NCBI GenBank assembly: GCA_016937345.1
Contig: JAFGWE010000017.1
Location: 1 to 64,000, forward strand
DNA: 64,000 nt
From: Methanomicrobiaceae archaeon
GTDB taxonomy: Archaea; Halobacteriota; Methanomicrobia; Methanomicrobiales; Methanomicrobiaceae
Direction of reading: 5' to 3'
Positions 8,449-17,287 of the stretch are shown piece after piece (within the stretch, counting starts at the first letter, position 1; the number at the start of each line of letters is the position of its first letter). The position numbers were made by a program, and so were the translations under genes. The notes beneath the pieces are model-generated. The model made no database searches, was not told the origin of the DNA, and saw only the letters and a program-made list of their open reading frames with translations.

Positions 8449-9153
8449 ATGCCAAGAGAGAATATAATATCCGGTGGTCTTGAAGGCGACGGAATAGAGG
8501 GAAAAAAAAGGAAAATAAAAGATAAATCTCTCTTAAATGAATTAAAAACTTCAGGCGGATCCGGTGACTTAAAAGATTATGAGAGAGGGGATTCCTTTGA
8601 TATGGATTCGGACTCTTCAGATAATGAGAAAAAAACAGATCCAGGCCTTAAGAAAGAGAGGAATAAAGATATTTTTGAGACTGATTTCGGGTCTTTACGT
8701 TCAACAAAAAAGTATCGTGAAAGCTCTTCAATCGGCACTGACTCCGATATCTTTTCAAACGGATTCGGCTCAAAAGATGCCGGGTGGATGTCGGGGAGAG
8801 GGAAAAAAGCAGCTGAAAAACTCCCTGAATCAGAGACAAGCTTTAAAAGTAGTTCACCTGCCTCAAAAAAGGAGACTTCGGATATATTTGAAACAAATAT
8901 TGCCACACATCCTCTTGAAACAGGAGAGACTCAACAGGCCGCATCTTTGCCTGTTAAATCCACGGATCAGAAAAAAGAAAGTAATGATCCATTCTATACC
9001 GGATTTGGATATACTGATCAGAGAAAGCCTAAGAGCTCACCCCCGCGTTCTGCTGTAAACCCCGGTCATGAAAAGGCCGTTTCCGTTAAAAAATCAGAGG
9101 AGCATAAGAAAAGCAGTTATCTGGATGAAGACGATGATGATCTCTTCAGCTAA
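8449..9153 (+). CDS. disordered protein with repeated D(I/P)F-x-x-x-FG motifs
   Basis: A 234-residue, highly charged protein (Ser, Lys, Asp, Glu) with no predicted globular domain, signal or membrane segment. Against this low-complexity background one short motif recurs: DIFETDFG (74-81), DIFSNGFG (100-107), DIFETNIA (145-152), DPFYTGFG (180-187) and a final DLFS at the C-terminus. Such regularly spaced hydrophobic motifs in a disordered chain usually are docking sites for a folded partner. The coding strand is supported by methanogen-like codon use and because the repeats exist only in this frame. No known family recognised. Confidence 0.65.
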   Translation: MPRENIISGGLEGDGIEGKKRKIKDKSLLNELKTSGGSGDLKDYERGDSFDMDSDSSDNEKKTDPGLKKERNKDIFETDFGSLRSTKKYRESSSIGTDSDIFSNGFGSKDAGWMSGRGKKAAEKLPESETSFKSSSPASKKETSDIFETNIATHPLETGETQQAASLPVKSTDQKKESNDPFYTGFGYTDQRKPKSSPPRSAVNPGHEKAVSVKKSEEHKKSSYLDEDDDDLFS

Positions 9154-9161
9154 ATGATAAT

Positions 9162-9539
9162 TTAAGAATCGATCCTGAAATACTGAATATCATTAATATC
9201 ATCAACAATTATCTCATTTTTACCGTTGTAAACAGAAACTTCGCCTGTTGCTTTTATCCCGTCACCTTCATTTATTAAATCCTTTAAAAAAGCCCCCTTT
9301 GCAATAAATATAACAGGGCCGTCAGTTTCAATGATAAGGTGCCCTCCTGTTTTTGTCTCAAGGATATCTGATGCAAATCCCTCATAATATACAAATTCCC
9401 CTTCTTCAGAGGTGTTTTTATATTCTTCAGCAAAAGATGATTTATCAATACCTGACAGAATAAAATGTGATCCAAGAATTATTGCAAAGACTAAAAAAAG
9501 AATTATTAGTGCAAATTTCTCCTCTTTTCCGGAAAACAC
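9162..9539 (-). CDS. membrane-anchored OB-fold protein
   Basis: A 125-residue protein with a single hydrophobic segment at residues ~9-29 (FALIILFLVFAIILG) and a short exported domain of beta-strands (residues ~45-120). The pattern GxGIKATGEVSVYNGKNEI is typical of OB-fold domains of the tRNA_anti/YdeI-like type. The domain probably faces outside. It lies 18 bases downstream of the pilin-like gene on the same strand and is likely co-transcribed. Ligand unknown; assignment rests on strand pattern only. Confidence 0.6.
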   Translation of the reverse strand: MFSGKEEKFALIILFLVFAIILGSHFILSGIDKSSFAEEYKNTSEEGEFVYYEGFASDILETKTGGHLIIETDGPVIFIAKGAFLKDLINEGDGIKATGEVSVYNGKNEIIVDDINDIQYFRIDS

Positions 9540-9557
9540 TTCTCTTCCTCCTGATTT

Positions 9558-10202
9558 TTATATGGGAAGTTCAACAATTCTGTGCTTTGTTATCTCCGGA
9601 GGAACAACTGTTTTTACAACAAACGGATGAACTGATTCGGGTGTAATGGAGACTGAGAACTCTTCGTGTGCGGGAACATTTGTCTTTGGGTATACAAGCA
9701 CTGTAAAGATCTCGTTTGGTTCAAGCACATTGTCTTCATCAGCAGATGACAGGGGAATCATACTGGATTTGTCTGCGATAGTCCAGCATGGGCTTATTAA
9801 TGGCCTTTTTTCAGAATAATAAAGTGTTTCTGTAATTTCATTATATTTGAATATTATCTCTGCCGTGCTGAGGTCAACTGCGACCTGCCGGCCTATAAAA
9901 AGTTTTATAGGTATTGTACAGCTTCCCAAATCTGTATTTGACTGTTCTTTTGGGTTTAGCTCCACACTCAGAAAGACACCTCCTGTATTCTGGGCGCCAT
10001 AGGATGTGCCGTCAGTCATAAGTATCTCATCTGATTCATCCACGGCAAAACCCACAAGTCCTCCGGGGCTCTCCGGACTTTTGCCTGGCATTACAGCATT
10101 GAATACAATACTTCCGGAGATATATAAAAAAATGCACAGAATTGCGATGACAATAATTAACTCCAGTCCTGTCATCGCTTCGCTTCTGTTAAAATCCCGC
10201 AT
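9558..10202 (-). CDS. archaeal type IV pilin/archaellin-like protein
   Basis: The N-terminus carries a class III signal peptide: a short charged leader (MRDFNRSEA), then MTGLELIIVIAI, a hydrophobic helix like that of archaellins and archaeal pilins. A FlaK/EppA-type peptidase would cut close to the MTG. The remaining ~170 residues are beta-rich and low in charge, as in pilin head domains. It has the size of an archaellin but no other fla gene is nearby, so a pilin or pseudopilin role is more likely. The OB-fold gene follows. Confidence 0.72.
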   Translation of the reverse strand: MRDFNRSEAMTGLELIIVIAILCIFLYISGSIVFNAVMPGKSPESPGGLVGFAVDESDEILMTDGTSYGAQNTGGVFLSVELNPKEQSNTDLGSCTIPIKLFIGRQVAVDLSTAEIIFKYNEITETLYYSEKRPLISPCWTIADKSSMIPLSSADEDNVLEPNEIFTVLVYPKTNVPAHEEFSVSITPESVHPFVVKTVVPPEITKHRIVELPI

Positions 10203-10376
10203 ATAATATATAATAAATTATCCCTGATTATATAATCCTGTCCCTTTTTGCACGGTTTTTTGCATTAAATGCAGCATGGCGTAGAAATGAGAGATTTTAA
10301 AGAATAAATACTATTTTCAGATAAAGAAAATTTGATAAATAAAAAGAATATTATAGTTAAAAAAGCAGGTTTTCTC

Positions 10377-11198
10377 ATGAAAGTTAAGACAGTCATATAC
10401 ACGGTTTTTATACTTCTGCTGCTTTATTTTGCGGTATCAACCGTTATCGCATCTAATCAGGGCTTAAAAGAGCAGACGGCTGTTTTAATTGCAGATTACG
10501 GTCTTGAAAACGACAGATACGAATGGGGTCTTTCTGCCTGTGACTGGGTTTTGGAGGATTCACCATACAATACTGAGATTCTTAAGAGAAAGGCAAAACT
10601 TCTTGCTGCCGCAGGAGAATATGAGAAAGCCCTGTCTGTCCAGGAGTCTCTTGTATTATACAGCCCTGAGTCAATGTCAGCGGATGACTGGGATACGCTC
10701 GGGGGTCTTTATGTGCAGACAGGGGACTATAAGAATGCTTATCTTTCATATGACGAGGCTTTGGCTGGGTATGGCAGCAATTCGGTCTCCGACAGTCAGG
10801 AGGAATATGCTGATGCTATGGAAAAGGCAGAGCTTCTTTTAAAGCTTCAGCGCTATGATGAGGCTGTTGATGTATATAACTCTGTTATTGAAGCCGATCC
10901 GGAAAATACTGCAGCATGGATTGGTATTGGTGATGCATACCTGTACAAATCGCTTCTTACAGAAGGCCAGATAGAGGATATGTACGCCTCTCTTGACATA
11001 ACACGCTCAAAGGATTCCGGCATGAAGGAGTCAGCTACTGACGCCTTAAAGAGTCATAAAAAAGCAATTGATGCATACAACAAGGCTGTTGAGATAAATC
11101 CCATGTTATACCCTGTTGTGGCCGGAAAGATTCTTGGCAATTATGAAAAGACGATAAGCAGCTATCAGGACATACTTGAAGGGCTGAATAATCAGTAA
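10377..11198 (+). CDS. membrane-anchored TPR protein
   Basis: From the ATG at 10377 the protein begins with KVKTVIYTVFILLLLYFAV, a signal anchor, followed by ~240 residues of helical pairs. At least four tetratricopeptide units are visible, with the usual G-Y/A-P spacing: YEWGLSACDWVL..P, EKALSVQESLV..P, DEAVDVYNSVIEADPEN and KAIDAYNKAVEINPM. A TTG at 10332 would add 15 residues but would bury the anchor behind a charged stretch; I prefer the ATG. TPR arrays scaffold protein complexes; the partner is not evident from the neighbours. Confidence 0.8.
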   Translation: MKVKTVIYTVFILLLLYFAVSTVIASNQGLKEQTAVLIADYGLENDRYEWGLSACDWVLEDSPYNTEILKRKAKLLAAAGEYEKALSVQESLVLYSPESMSADDWDTLGGLYVQTGDYKNAYLSYDEALAGYGSNSVSDSQEEYADAMEKAELLLKLQRYDEAVDVYNSVIEADPENTAAWIGIGDAYLYKSLLTEGQIEDMYASLDITRSKDSGMKESATDALKSHKKAIDAYNKAVEINPMLYPVVAGKILGNYEKTISSYQDILEGLNNQ

Positions 11199-11235
11199 TC
11201 CTAAAAAAATTTTATATTTCCAATGTCTGATTAAT

Positions 11236-12165
11236 TCATACTGCAACAGATGAATCAATGGATTCACTGTATGCAGGGTCCGTTATTGTCAGATATATAA
11301 GGAAATCTTCTCCTGTGTTATACAGGCTCTGGTATGCACCGGGAGGAATATATGCCGTACGACCTTCTTTTACAATCATAGCCCTTTCATTTACGTTGAG
11401 AATCCCCTCTCCTGAAATAAAATACATGACTTCGGTGGTGCCCTCAAGAATATGCGGGGCTGTCATGCTCCCTTTGGGAATTTTCGCGAGGGCAAGACCT
11501 TGGTTAAACGAACAGTCAGTAATGTGTGCCGATAATATATCAGGATTTAAAATATTGTATATCCAAACATCACTGAAAAAAACCATTTTTCCAGTTTCGT
11601 TTTTGCTGATTAACAATGCATTTTCAGAGATGTCTTTTTCATATGAGGTGTTGTCAGGTATGATTTCATTATCCTCTTTATATGGAGGGTATGTGAGTGA
11701 AAGATATACAAGCTCTGTATCACCTGTATTTCTTATCTCCTGAATAAGGTCTTTTGGGATAAAAAGGGTGTCTCCGGCATTAAGATTGTATAATTTATCA
11801 TTCACAAAGGCATCTGCCTCACCTGATAAGATGTACATTGTTTCAGTAGTATCTTTAAGAATATGCGGGGGATTTCCTTTTCCTGCTGGTATCAGTATTT
11901 TCGACATTTCATAACTTATCTGTGGATAATGGCCGAGGCTTTTTAAAATATCCGGTGATATTATATTTTCAACAATTGTACTACTGAAGACCTCGATTTT
12001 GAGCCTTTTCTCTTCATCAGATATGAAAAATCCGGAATCGGAGACAATGACTGCTTTATCTTCTTTTATTGTAATTTTTTTATCAGTTTCCGTATTTATA
12101 CAGCCTGAAACCGCAGCTATGCATATAAGAAAAATTATGATTGCATAACGGAGTAAATTCATCAT
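11236..12165 (-). CDS. double-cupin lipoprotein
   Basis: The first 20 residues form a lipoprotein signal with a lipobox ending in AVSGC, so the mature protein should be anchored at the outer face of the membrane. Two cupin domains follow (residues ~75-155 and ~210-300). Each has the pattern PHIL...TE.MY..SGE and a later Y(I/N)..G..LFIPK or AYIPPGAYQ. The usual second metal-binding His of cupins is replaced (in repeat 2 by GAYQSLYN), so metal binding may be weakened. Function unknown; extracellular cupins can bind sugars or metals. Stands alone on the minus strand. Confidence 0.75.
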   Translation of the reverse strand: MMNLLRYAIIIFLICIAAVSGCINTETDKKITIKEDKAVIVSDSGFFISDEEKRLKIEVFSSTIVENIISPDILKSLGHYPQISYEMSKILIPAGKGNPPHILKDTTETMYILSGEADAFVNDKLYNLNAGDTLFIPKDLIQEIRNTGDTELVYLSLTYPPYKEDNEIIPDNTSYEKDISENALLISKNETGKMVFFSDVWIYNILNPDILSAHITDCSFNQGLALAKIPKGSMTAPHILEGTTEVMYFISGEGILNVNERAMIVKEGRTAYIPPGAYQSLYNTGEDFLIYLTITDPAYSESIDSSVAV

Positions 12166-12398
12166 CGGATTATTATCCTTTTTTCTATTTAATCTGCATT
12201 AATGGCTTTGTTCTTTATTTTGTACACAGGAAATTTTGGGCATACAGATATGCATATCAGTTGATATAAAAAACCGCAATCTCTCCAAAAAAAGAACTAC
12301 CTTATATATACAGAGATCTGAAAAATCTGCTAAATTAATAATTAGAAAAAGTTTGAAAAAGATCGGTTTTCTCAAAAAAACCCATCTTCACCCCTGTT

Positions 12399-13346
12399 TT
12401 ATAATAATCCAAATGACTTTAATACGACATCAGGATTGACAGCACCTGTGCGGTAGACTTTTCCTTCGGAGAGTTCGTTTATGATGACCTCTGCCGGAGA
12501 GAAGAGTGATGTGTCAATCTTGTAGAAGTCAAAGCCTGCCGCCTTGAAAGTGTCATAGAACGGTTCACCGTATGAGCTTGACTTATTTGACGGGATCTTG
12601 TCGAGATAATCAACAATCTCAGGAGCATTCATTGTAAGGTAAATCTGACCGTGATAGATTGTTGCATCATTTGTGCATCCCATTGCCTGTGTTGAATCCT
12701 TCTTGACAGGAGGAATTGGTGCTGTACCCATTGCAGACTCGATCTTTTTGGTGTCAAATCCGAGTTCGTTTAACTTGTAGATGGCTGTCTCAACACAGCG
12801 TCCTGCAACCTGGATTGAACCGACGATAGATGCTGTCGGCGCAACAACTGCACACACATTTGCGACATCCACATTGCACTTGTCTGCAATCATCTGCATT
12901 ACTTCCCCGTTTGGAAGTTTGTCGGATTCAAGGCATATTACAGCGTAGTCAGACTCATCCTCATACTCGATTACTTCAAATGTGTGCTTAGGCATAAGTG
13001 AGAGTGCACGTGCAGGTCCGCTGCCCATTGCAAAGAATCCGCCTGAGTTTACAGTCCATCCCGCCTTCTGTGAACCGAGGCATGAGACTGACGGAAAGTC
13101 AGTGTTTACATCGATAAACGGCATCGGGATGCCTTTAATCTGTCCGTTTCTGAATGTGACCTCTCCAAGTCCTCCCATACATATTTCTGTAAAACGTTTT
13201 CCTGCAAGGTAGCCGCCTCTTGTGCTTACACCACAGTCAACCATACGGGCGCCGTTGTCGAGCTGATGGAATTCTACATTGTAGTCTTCCGGATATTCTG
13301 CAAGTTCCTCGAAGATATCAAGGGCAAGTTCATTAACACTAATCAT
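12399..13346 (-). CDS. mch: methenyl-tetrahydromethanopterin cyclohydrolase
   Basis: Mch converts N5,N10-methenyl-H4MPT and formyl-H4MPT into one another, the third step in reducing CO2 to methane, in the cytoplasm. At 315 residues it has the family length, and the N-terminal DCGVSTRGGYLAGKRF and the GLGEVTF stretch are highly characteristic, as is the central MGSGPARAL. AGGAGAG lies at the right distance before the ATG. It has its own promoter, although cdc6 lies upstream on the same strand. A key diagnostic gene for a methanogen. Confidence 0.96.
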   Translation of the reverse strand: MISVNELALDIFEELAEYPEDYNVEFHQLDNGARMVDCGVSTRGGYLAGKRFTEICMGGLGEVTFRNGQIKGIPMPFIDVNTDFPSVSCLGSQKAGWTVNSGGFFAMGSGPARALSLMPKHTFEVIEYEDESDYAVICLESDKLPNGEVMQMIADKCNVDVANVCAVVAPTASIVGSIQVAGRCVETAIYKLNELGFDTKKIESAMGTAPIPPVKKDSTQAMGCTNDATIYHGQIYLTMNAPEIVDYLDKIPSNKSSSYGEPFYDTFKAAGFDFYKIDTSLFSPAEVIINELSEGKVYRTGAVNPDVVLKSFGLL

Positions 13347-13384
13347 CAGAGTTCTCTCCTAAAATAGTAATGAACAAACAAAAT

Positions 13385-13398
13385 AGATAAGTATTGTT
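13385..13398 (-). promoter_or_regulatory. TATA box of mch
   Basis: On the minus strand AACAATACTTATCT lies ~40-50 bases before the mch start codon, with the ribosome binding site AGGAGAG between them. Position and composition fit an archaeal TATA box with a short leader. The stretch lies in the cdc6-mch gap. Confidence 0.45.
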
Positions 13399-13418
13399 AA
13401 TTGTCGCACATGGCTTAT

Positions 13419-14543
13419 TTAAGCCAGAATGGCTGTTATGCGGGCCGGATCGTAACGGAGGGTAATCACCCTTGTCCTGCCTTTTCCTTCCCTGTAATTA
13501 AGATTTATAAGTCTCATTGCATCAAACTTTTTTATCATCTCATAAAAGCGGGTATAGCCTGTTGCCGTCTCTTTTTTGACCTCTTCAAAAACAAAACCTG
13601 CAGACATCTCTTTTTCATCCTGTGCAATTTTTGCAAGAATCCTAAGAAGCCTCTTCTCGTCATCGCTTAAGGTTTTCACAGTATGTGAGAGATGTACATA
13701 CTTTGAAACCAGATATGCGCGGCAGATATCATCTTTTTCCACCCCGTGCCTTGCATCCATCTCTGCATTAAGAACAGAGCGTTTTAAAAGATCGATTCCG
13801 ACTCTTAAATCCCCGCTCTTTAATGTCTGCTCAACAATCAGATCCAGCATTGCATTAGAGAGTACTCCCGGATATAAGCCCTGCATTACACGCTCTTTTA
13901 AGATTTCGGATATCTCTTCCTCTTCATAAGGCGGGAAATAGATCTCTGACGGTCTGAATACAGACGATACCCTCTGATCAACCTCCTGCATGAGATCAAC
14001 ATTCATATCTGATATTACTGTTATAATTCCGATTCTGACACCTTCATTTGATTCGTGGGATCTTAAAAGCGTGTATAAAACCTTGTTAATCTCTTTTTCA
14101 TAGAGCAGGTAGTTTGCATCGTCAAGGCATACTAAAAGAACAGCCTCCCTGTCATTTACAAGCTTGCAGACCATATCAAAGAGATTTTTAAATGAAGTCC
14201 CTGATGCGGGCGGCGGACGGTTTGTGAGCTTCTTATATATCTGTGAAAATATTGCGAATTTTGTATTGTCTATCTGGCAGTTTATATAGACCGGTATCAG
14301 TTTTTTTGTCTTCTCTTCAATCTGCTCAAAGAGTTTTTTTACGGATGTGGTCTTCCCTGTTCCCGGAAGGCCTCTGCATATTGTGTTTAAGGGTCTTGCA
14401 CCCTTCATCCCCGGTTTTATATTGAATGCTAACTCACGTGTCTGGCTGTCACGGTGGTTGAACTGCTCCGGAATGTAGTCTATTTCAAAAACCTCAATAT
14501 CGCGGAAGAGTGTCTCATCCCACATGAGCAGATCCTTTTTCAT
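13419..14543 (-). CDS. cdc6: Orc1/Cdc6 replication initiator
   Basis: An AAA+ ATPase of 374 residues that in archaea binds origins and loads the MCM helicase. Walker A is GLPGTGKTTSV, Walker B VLLVCLDDAN; the sensor-2 region reads SGDLRVGIDLLKRS. The C-terminal ~90 residues form the winged-helix DNA-binding domain (TGYTRFYEMIKKF). Length is usual for the family. Upstream lie 252 bases that contain a long inverted repeat, so an origin here is possible but unproven. Neighbours are mch and apgM on the same strand. Confidence 0.93.
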   Translation of the reverse strand: MKKDLLMWDETLFRDIEVFEIDYIPEQFNHRDSQTRELAFNIKPGMKGARPLNTICRGLPGTGKTTSVKKLFEQIEEKTKKLIPVYINCQIDNTKFAIFSQIYKKLTNRPPPASGTSFKNLFDMVCKLVNDREAVLLVCLDDANYLLYEKEINKVLYTLLRSHESNEGVRIGIITVISDMNVDLMQEVDQRVSSVFRPSEIYFPPYEEEEISEILKERVMQGLYPGVLSNAMLDLIVEQTLKSGDLRVGIDLLKRSVLNAEMDARHGVEKDDICRAYLVSKYVHLSHTVKTLSDDEKRLLRILAKIAQDEKEMSAGFVFEEVKKETATGYTRFYEMIKKFDAMRLINLNYREGKGRTRVITLRYDPARITAILA

Positions 14544-14609
14544 ATAGAATTTTATTGCCCTGAATTGTATTAATTTATGTCATCAGTCGCGTCCCTGAAA
14601 AAAGAGATC

Positions 14610-14640
14610 AGCCATGTTTATTTTTTAAATAAATTTGGCT
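14610..14640. repeat. inverted repeat upstream of cdc6
   Basis: Two 14-base arms starting AGCCATG and ending TTTGGCT pair with two mismatches around a TTT loop. The region is very A+T-rich. It lies between the end of apgM and the start of cdc6, where it could be the apgM terminator, a regulator site, or part of a replication origin. About 90 bases further, the minus strand reads TTTTCAGTGGGGGT, which loosely recalls an origin recognition box without its central part. Confidence 0.5.
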
Positions 14641-14795
14641 GTAAAAATTTTCAGGATAGATTATTCTGCTATCGGCTACAAAATGTGTATAAACATTTAT
14701 GTTTTAAGGGCAGATGATGAGAGTTACCCCCACTGAAAAGTCTCTTTTATGATGAAGCAGGGTACTGATGCTCTTAAAAAGAATAAAAGATGTTT

Positions 14796-15974
14796 TTAGA
14801 TATTTTTCTGTCCGAAAAAGATGCTTAAAAAGTCCCCGGCATCAATCGTTTTAAAACCGCCCTTTTCTTCTGCCTCTTTTTCAGAATAAACAGTGCACCC
14901 GTCAGTTCCCATGCCAAGTATAGCAAAAGGAACAGGATCTTTTGTATGTGTCTTAAGTGCAACCGGTGTAGGGTGATCGGGAAGAACGGCGATGCATGCC
15001 TCTGTATTTTCAAGGTTTTTGAGGATAAACCCGATGACCTCATCAAGACGCTCAATTGCAAGCACCTTCTCCTTTATGCTTCCAAGATGGCCTGCCTCAT
15101 CAGGGGCTTCAACATGCATATAGACAAAATCAAGCTCTTTTAATGCTTCTATTGCATAAGCCGCCTTTGCAGCATAATCGGTGTCAAGATATCCGGTTGC
15201 ACCCGGAACCGGGATTATCTTCATTCCTGCACACTTTGCGATTCCGTTTAACAGGTCAACTGCAGATATCATCCCGCCGGAGACTCCGTATTTATCTTTG
15301 AAATTTTCAAGTGCCGGTTTTTTCCCGCCGCTCCAGGGCCAGATCTGAGTTGCCGGTTTTTTCCCGTCTGCAACTCTCTTTTTGTTTACCTGATGGTTTT
15401 TAAAGACTTCACGGCTTATTCCCATGCACTTTAGAAGAATCTCTGAATCTTTGCCTTTCGGTATGTACTCTGCAATATTTTCGCCGACGATGTCATGCGG
15501 GGGTTTTGACTCAGAACCTGCTCCTCTCTCTAAAACAAGGAGATTTCTGTAGCTTATTCCGGGATAACCGCGTACTGATTCCGGAAGGTTTTCATTAAGG
15601 GTTTTAAAAAGCTCTTTTCCTTCTTCTGATGTGATGTGGCCTGCTGAAAAATCCTCCATGACTCCGCCGTTTATTGTTACAAGGTTGCAGCGGTATGCAA
15701 TATCATCATCTTTTAAGTCAATTCCCATGCTTACCGCTTCAAGAGGCCCTCTTCCGGTATAGCAGTCTTTTGGGTTGTATCCGAGAACAGAAAGGTTTGC
15801 GATATCACTTCCGGGTTCAAATCCCTCCGGGACTGTCCTGATCATACCGCACTTGCCCTCGCGGGCAATTCGGTCCATATTGGGTGTTTTTGCATATTCT
15901 AAAGGTGTCTTTCCCTCAATTTCACAACAGGGCCAGTCAGCCATTCCGTCTCCGAGAATTACAATATATTTCAT
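14796..15974 (-). CDS. apgM: 2,3-bisphosphoglycerate-independent phosphoglycerate mutase, archaeal type
   Basis: Interconverts 2- and 3-phosphoglycerate in glycolysis/gluconeogenesis. The alkaline-phosphatase-superfamily core is clear: the metal Asp in VILGDGMADWP, the catalytic-Ser region GSDIANLSVLGYNP, the late metal cluster HVEAPDEAGH and DHPTPVALKTHT. At 392 residues it fits the archaeal ApgM group rather than the longer bacterial GpmI. The start codon ATG is clear. A separate transcription unit from cdc6 is likely, given a 252-base gap. Confidence 0.94.
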   Translation of the reverse strand: MKYIVILGDGMADWPCCEIEGKTPLEYAKTPNMDRIAREGKCGMIRTVPEGFEPGSDIANLSVLGYNPKDCYTGRGPLEAVSMGIDLKDDDIAYRCNLVTINGGVMEDFSAGHITSEEGKELFKTLNENLPESVRGYPGISYRNLLVLERGAGSESKPPHDIVGENIAEYIPKGKDSEILLKCMGISREVFKNHQVNKKRVADGKKPATQIWPWSGGKKPALENFKDKYGVSGGMISAVDLLNGIAKCAGMKIIPVPGATGYLDTDYAAKAAYAIEALKELDFVYMHVEAPDEAGHLGSIKEKVLAIERLDEVIGFILKNLENTEACIAVLPDHPTPVALKTHTKDPVPFAILGMGTDGCTVYSEKEAEEKGGFKTIDAGDFLSIFFGQKNI

Positions 15975-16025
15975 AATTTCACTTTTTTATTTTGTTTTTA
16001 ACAGCTGTTCTCTTCCTTTTTTTGT

Positions 16026-16991
16026 TTAGCTAAAAGATTCGGTCTGATTTTTCTCTTTCATCTCGGAAATTAAGGTTTTTACAGCAGATCTTACAGACTC
16101 TCCGGAATCTGTCATCGGTTTCCATCCGAGATTTTTGAGTTTGTCAACTGAAAGCTGCATCTTTGGGACGTCTCCGACCCAGCCGCGGTCTCCGCCTGTG
16201 TAATTAAATTTCACATCTTTTAAATCTGATTCTGATACTACGATCTCTGCAAGTTCTGTAACGGAGAGCCAGTCTTCTGATCCTATATTAAAGAAGTTGA
16301 AATTTTCATCCGAATTTTCGGTTGCAAACAAAACCGCATCAACACATGCCTCTATTGAGAAGTATGACTTTGACTGTTTTCCATCTCCAAGTATCTCAAG
16401 CTCTTTCGGATTATCTTTTAGTTTATGCACAAAATCCCAGATTACGCCGTGGTTGCTCCTTTTTCCAATGATGTTTGCAAACCGGAATACCCATGCTTTC
16501 ATATCAAACGTAGCGGCATAAGATGATATCATCGCTTCTGCGGCAAGCTTGGTTCCGCCATATATTGATATCGGAATCATCGGGGAATAGTCTTCAGGTG
16601 TCGGAATAACCTTTGCCTCTCCATAGACTGTGGATGTCGATGTGAAGACAATCTCTTTAACGCCGTGTTCACGCATTGCTTCAAGAACATTTATTGTTGC
16701 CGTCACATTGCTTTCGTAGACGGGCTTTGGAACACCGGCACTTGCCCTTACATCCGGGTCTGCTGCGAGATGATACACCCTGTCGGCACCTGAAAAACTC
16801 TTTTCCCAGCCGCAAGTGAGCAGGTCGGCCTTTAAAAATTCAACTTTTCCGCCGTCTATGTGCTCTTTTATATTGTCCGTTTTTCCTGCGGAGAGGTTGT
16901 CTATTACAAGAACCTTATCGCCTCTTTTAACAAGTGCATCAACAAGGTTTGATCCGATAAATCCGGCACCGCCTGTAACGATTGAAAACAT
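16026..16991 (-). CDS. NAD-dependent nucleotide-sugar epimerase (GalE-like)
   Basis: An extended short-chain dehydrogenase of 321 residues. The NAD-binding GGAGFIGSNL is at the N-terminus, the ribose-binding Asp in VLVIDNLSAGK, and the catalytic YxxxK is IYGGTK with a Ser/Thr-rich TSTSTVYGEA strand before it. It resembles archaeal UDP-glucose 4-epimerases; the exact sugar cannot be fixed. It lies 35 bases before apgM on the minus strand and is apart from the glycan clusters further right. Confidence 0.86.
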   Translation of the reverse strand: MFSIVTGGAGFIGSNLVDALVKRGDKVLVIDNLSAGKTDNIKEHIDGGKVEFLKADLLTCGWEKSFSGADRVYHLAADPDVRASAGVPKPVYESNVTATINVLEAMREHGVKEIVFTSTSTVYGEAKVIPTPEDYSPMIPISIYGGTKLAAEAMISSYAATFDMKAWVFRFANIIGKRSNHGVIWDFVHKLKDNPKELEILGDGKQSKSYFSIEACVDAVLFATENSDENFNFFNIGSEDWLSVTELAEIVVSESDLKDVKFNYTGGDRGWVGDVPKMQLSVDKLKNLGWKPMTDSGESVRSAVKTLISEMKEKNQTESFS

Positions 16992-17287
16992 TGTAATTAT
17001 TCTTTTTGTGCTCCTATGCTTTTGATTTTATGTAAAGGTTGCATTCAGGGATTTTGAGAATCCTGTCTCTACTTATCCCGGTATTTTAAGATGCACAATT
17101 ATTCGGTCTGATTTTGGGATTTAAAGTTAAGGGGGAGTCTGGAAGTAAAATCTGGTAAATTATAATCTATATGCCGCTCTTATAGGAATTATAGCCAAAA
17201 GTGGCTTTTTTAAAGCAGAAAAATTATATGTCATTACTAAAAAAATTTGCTTATATTAATGTGATATGTTTAAGAGGAGTTTTGAGT

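Noticed and set aside
15810-15835. GGGTTCAAATCCC-like T-loop of a tRNA
   Set aside because: It lies inside apgM and codes the conserved EGFEPGSDI; no acceptor stem or anticodon arm is present around it.
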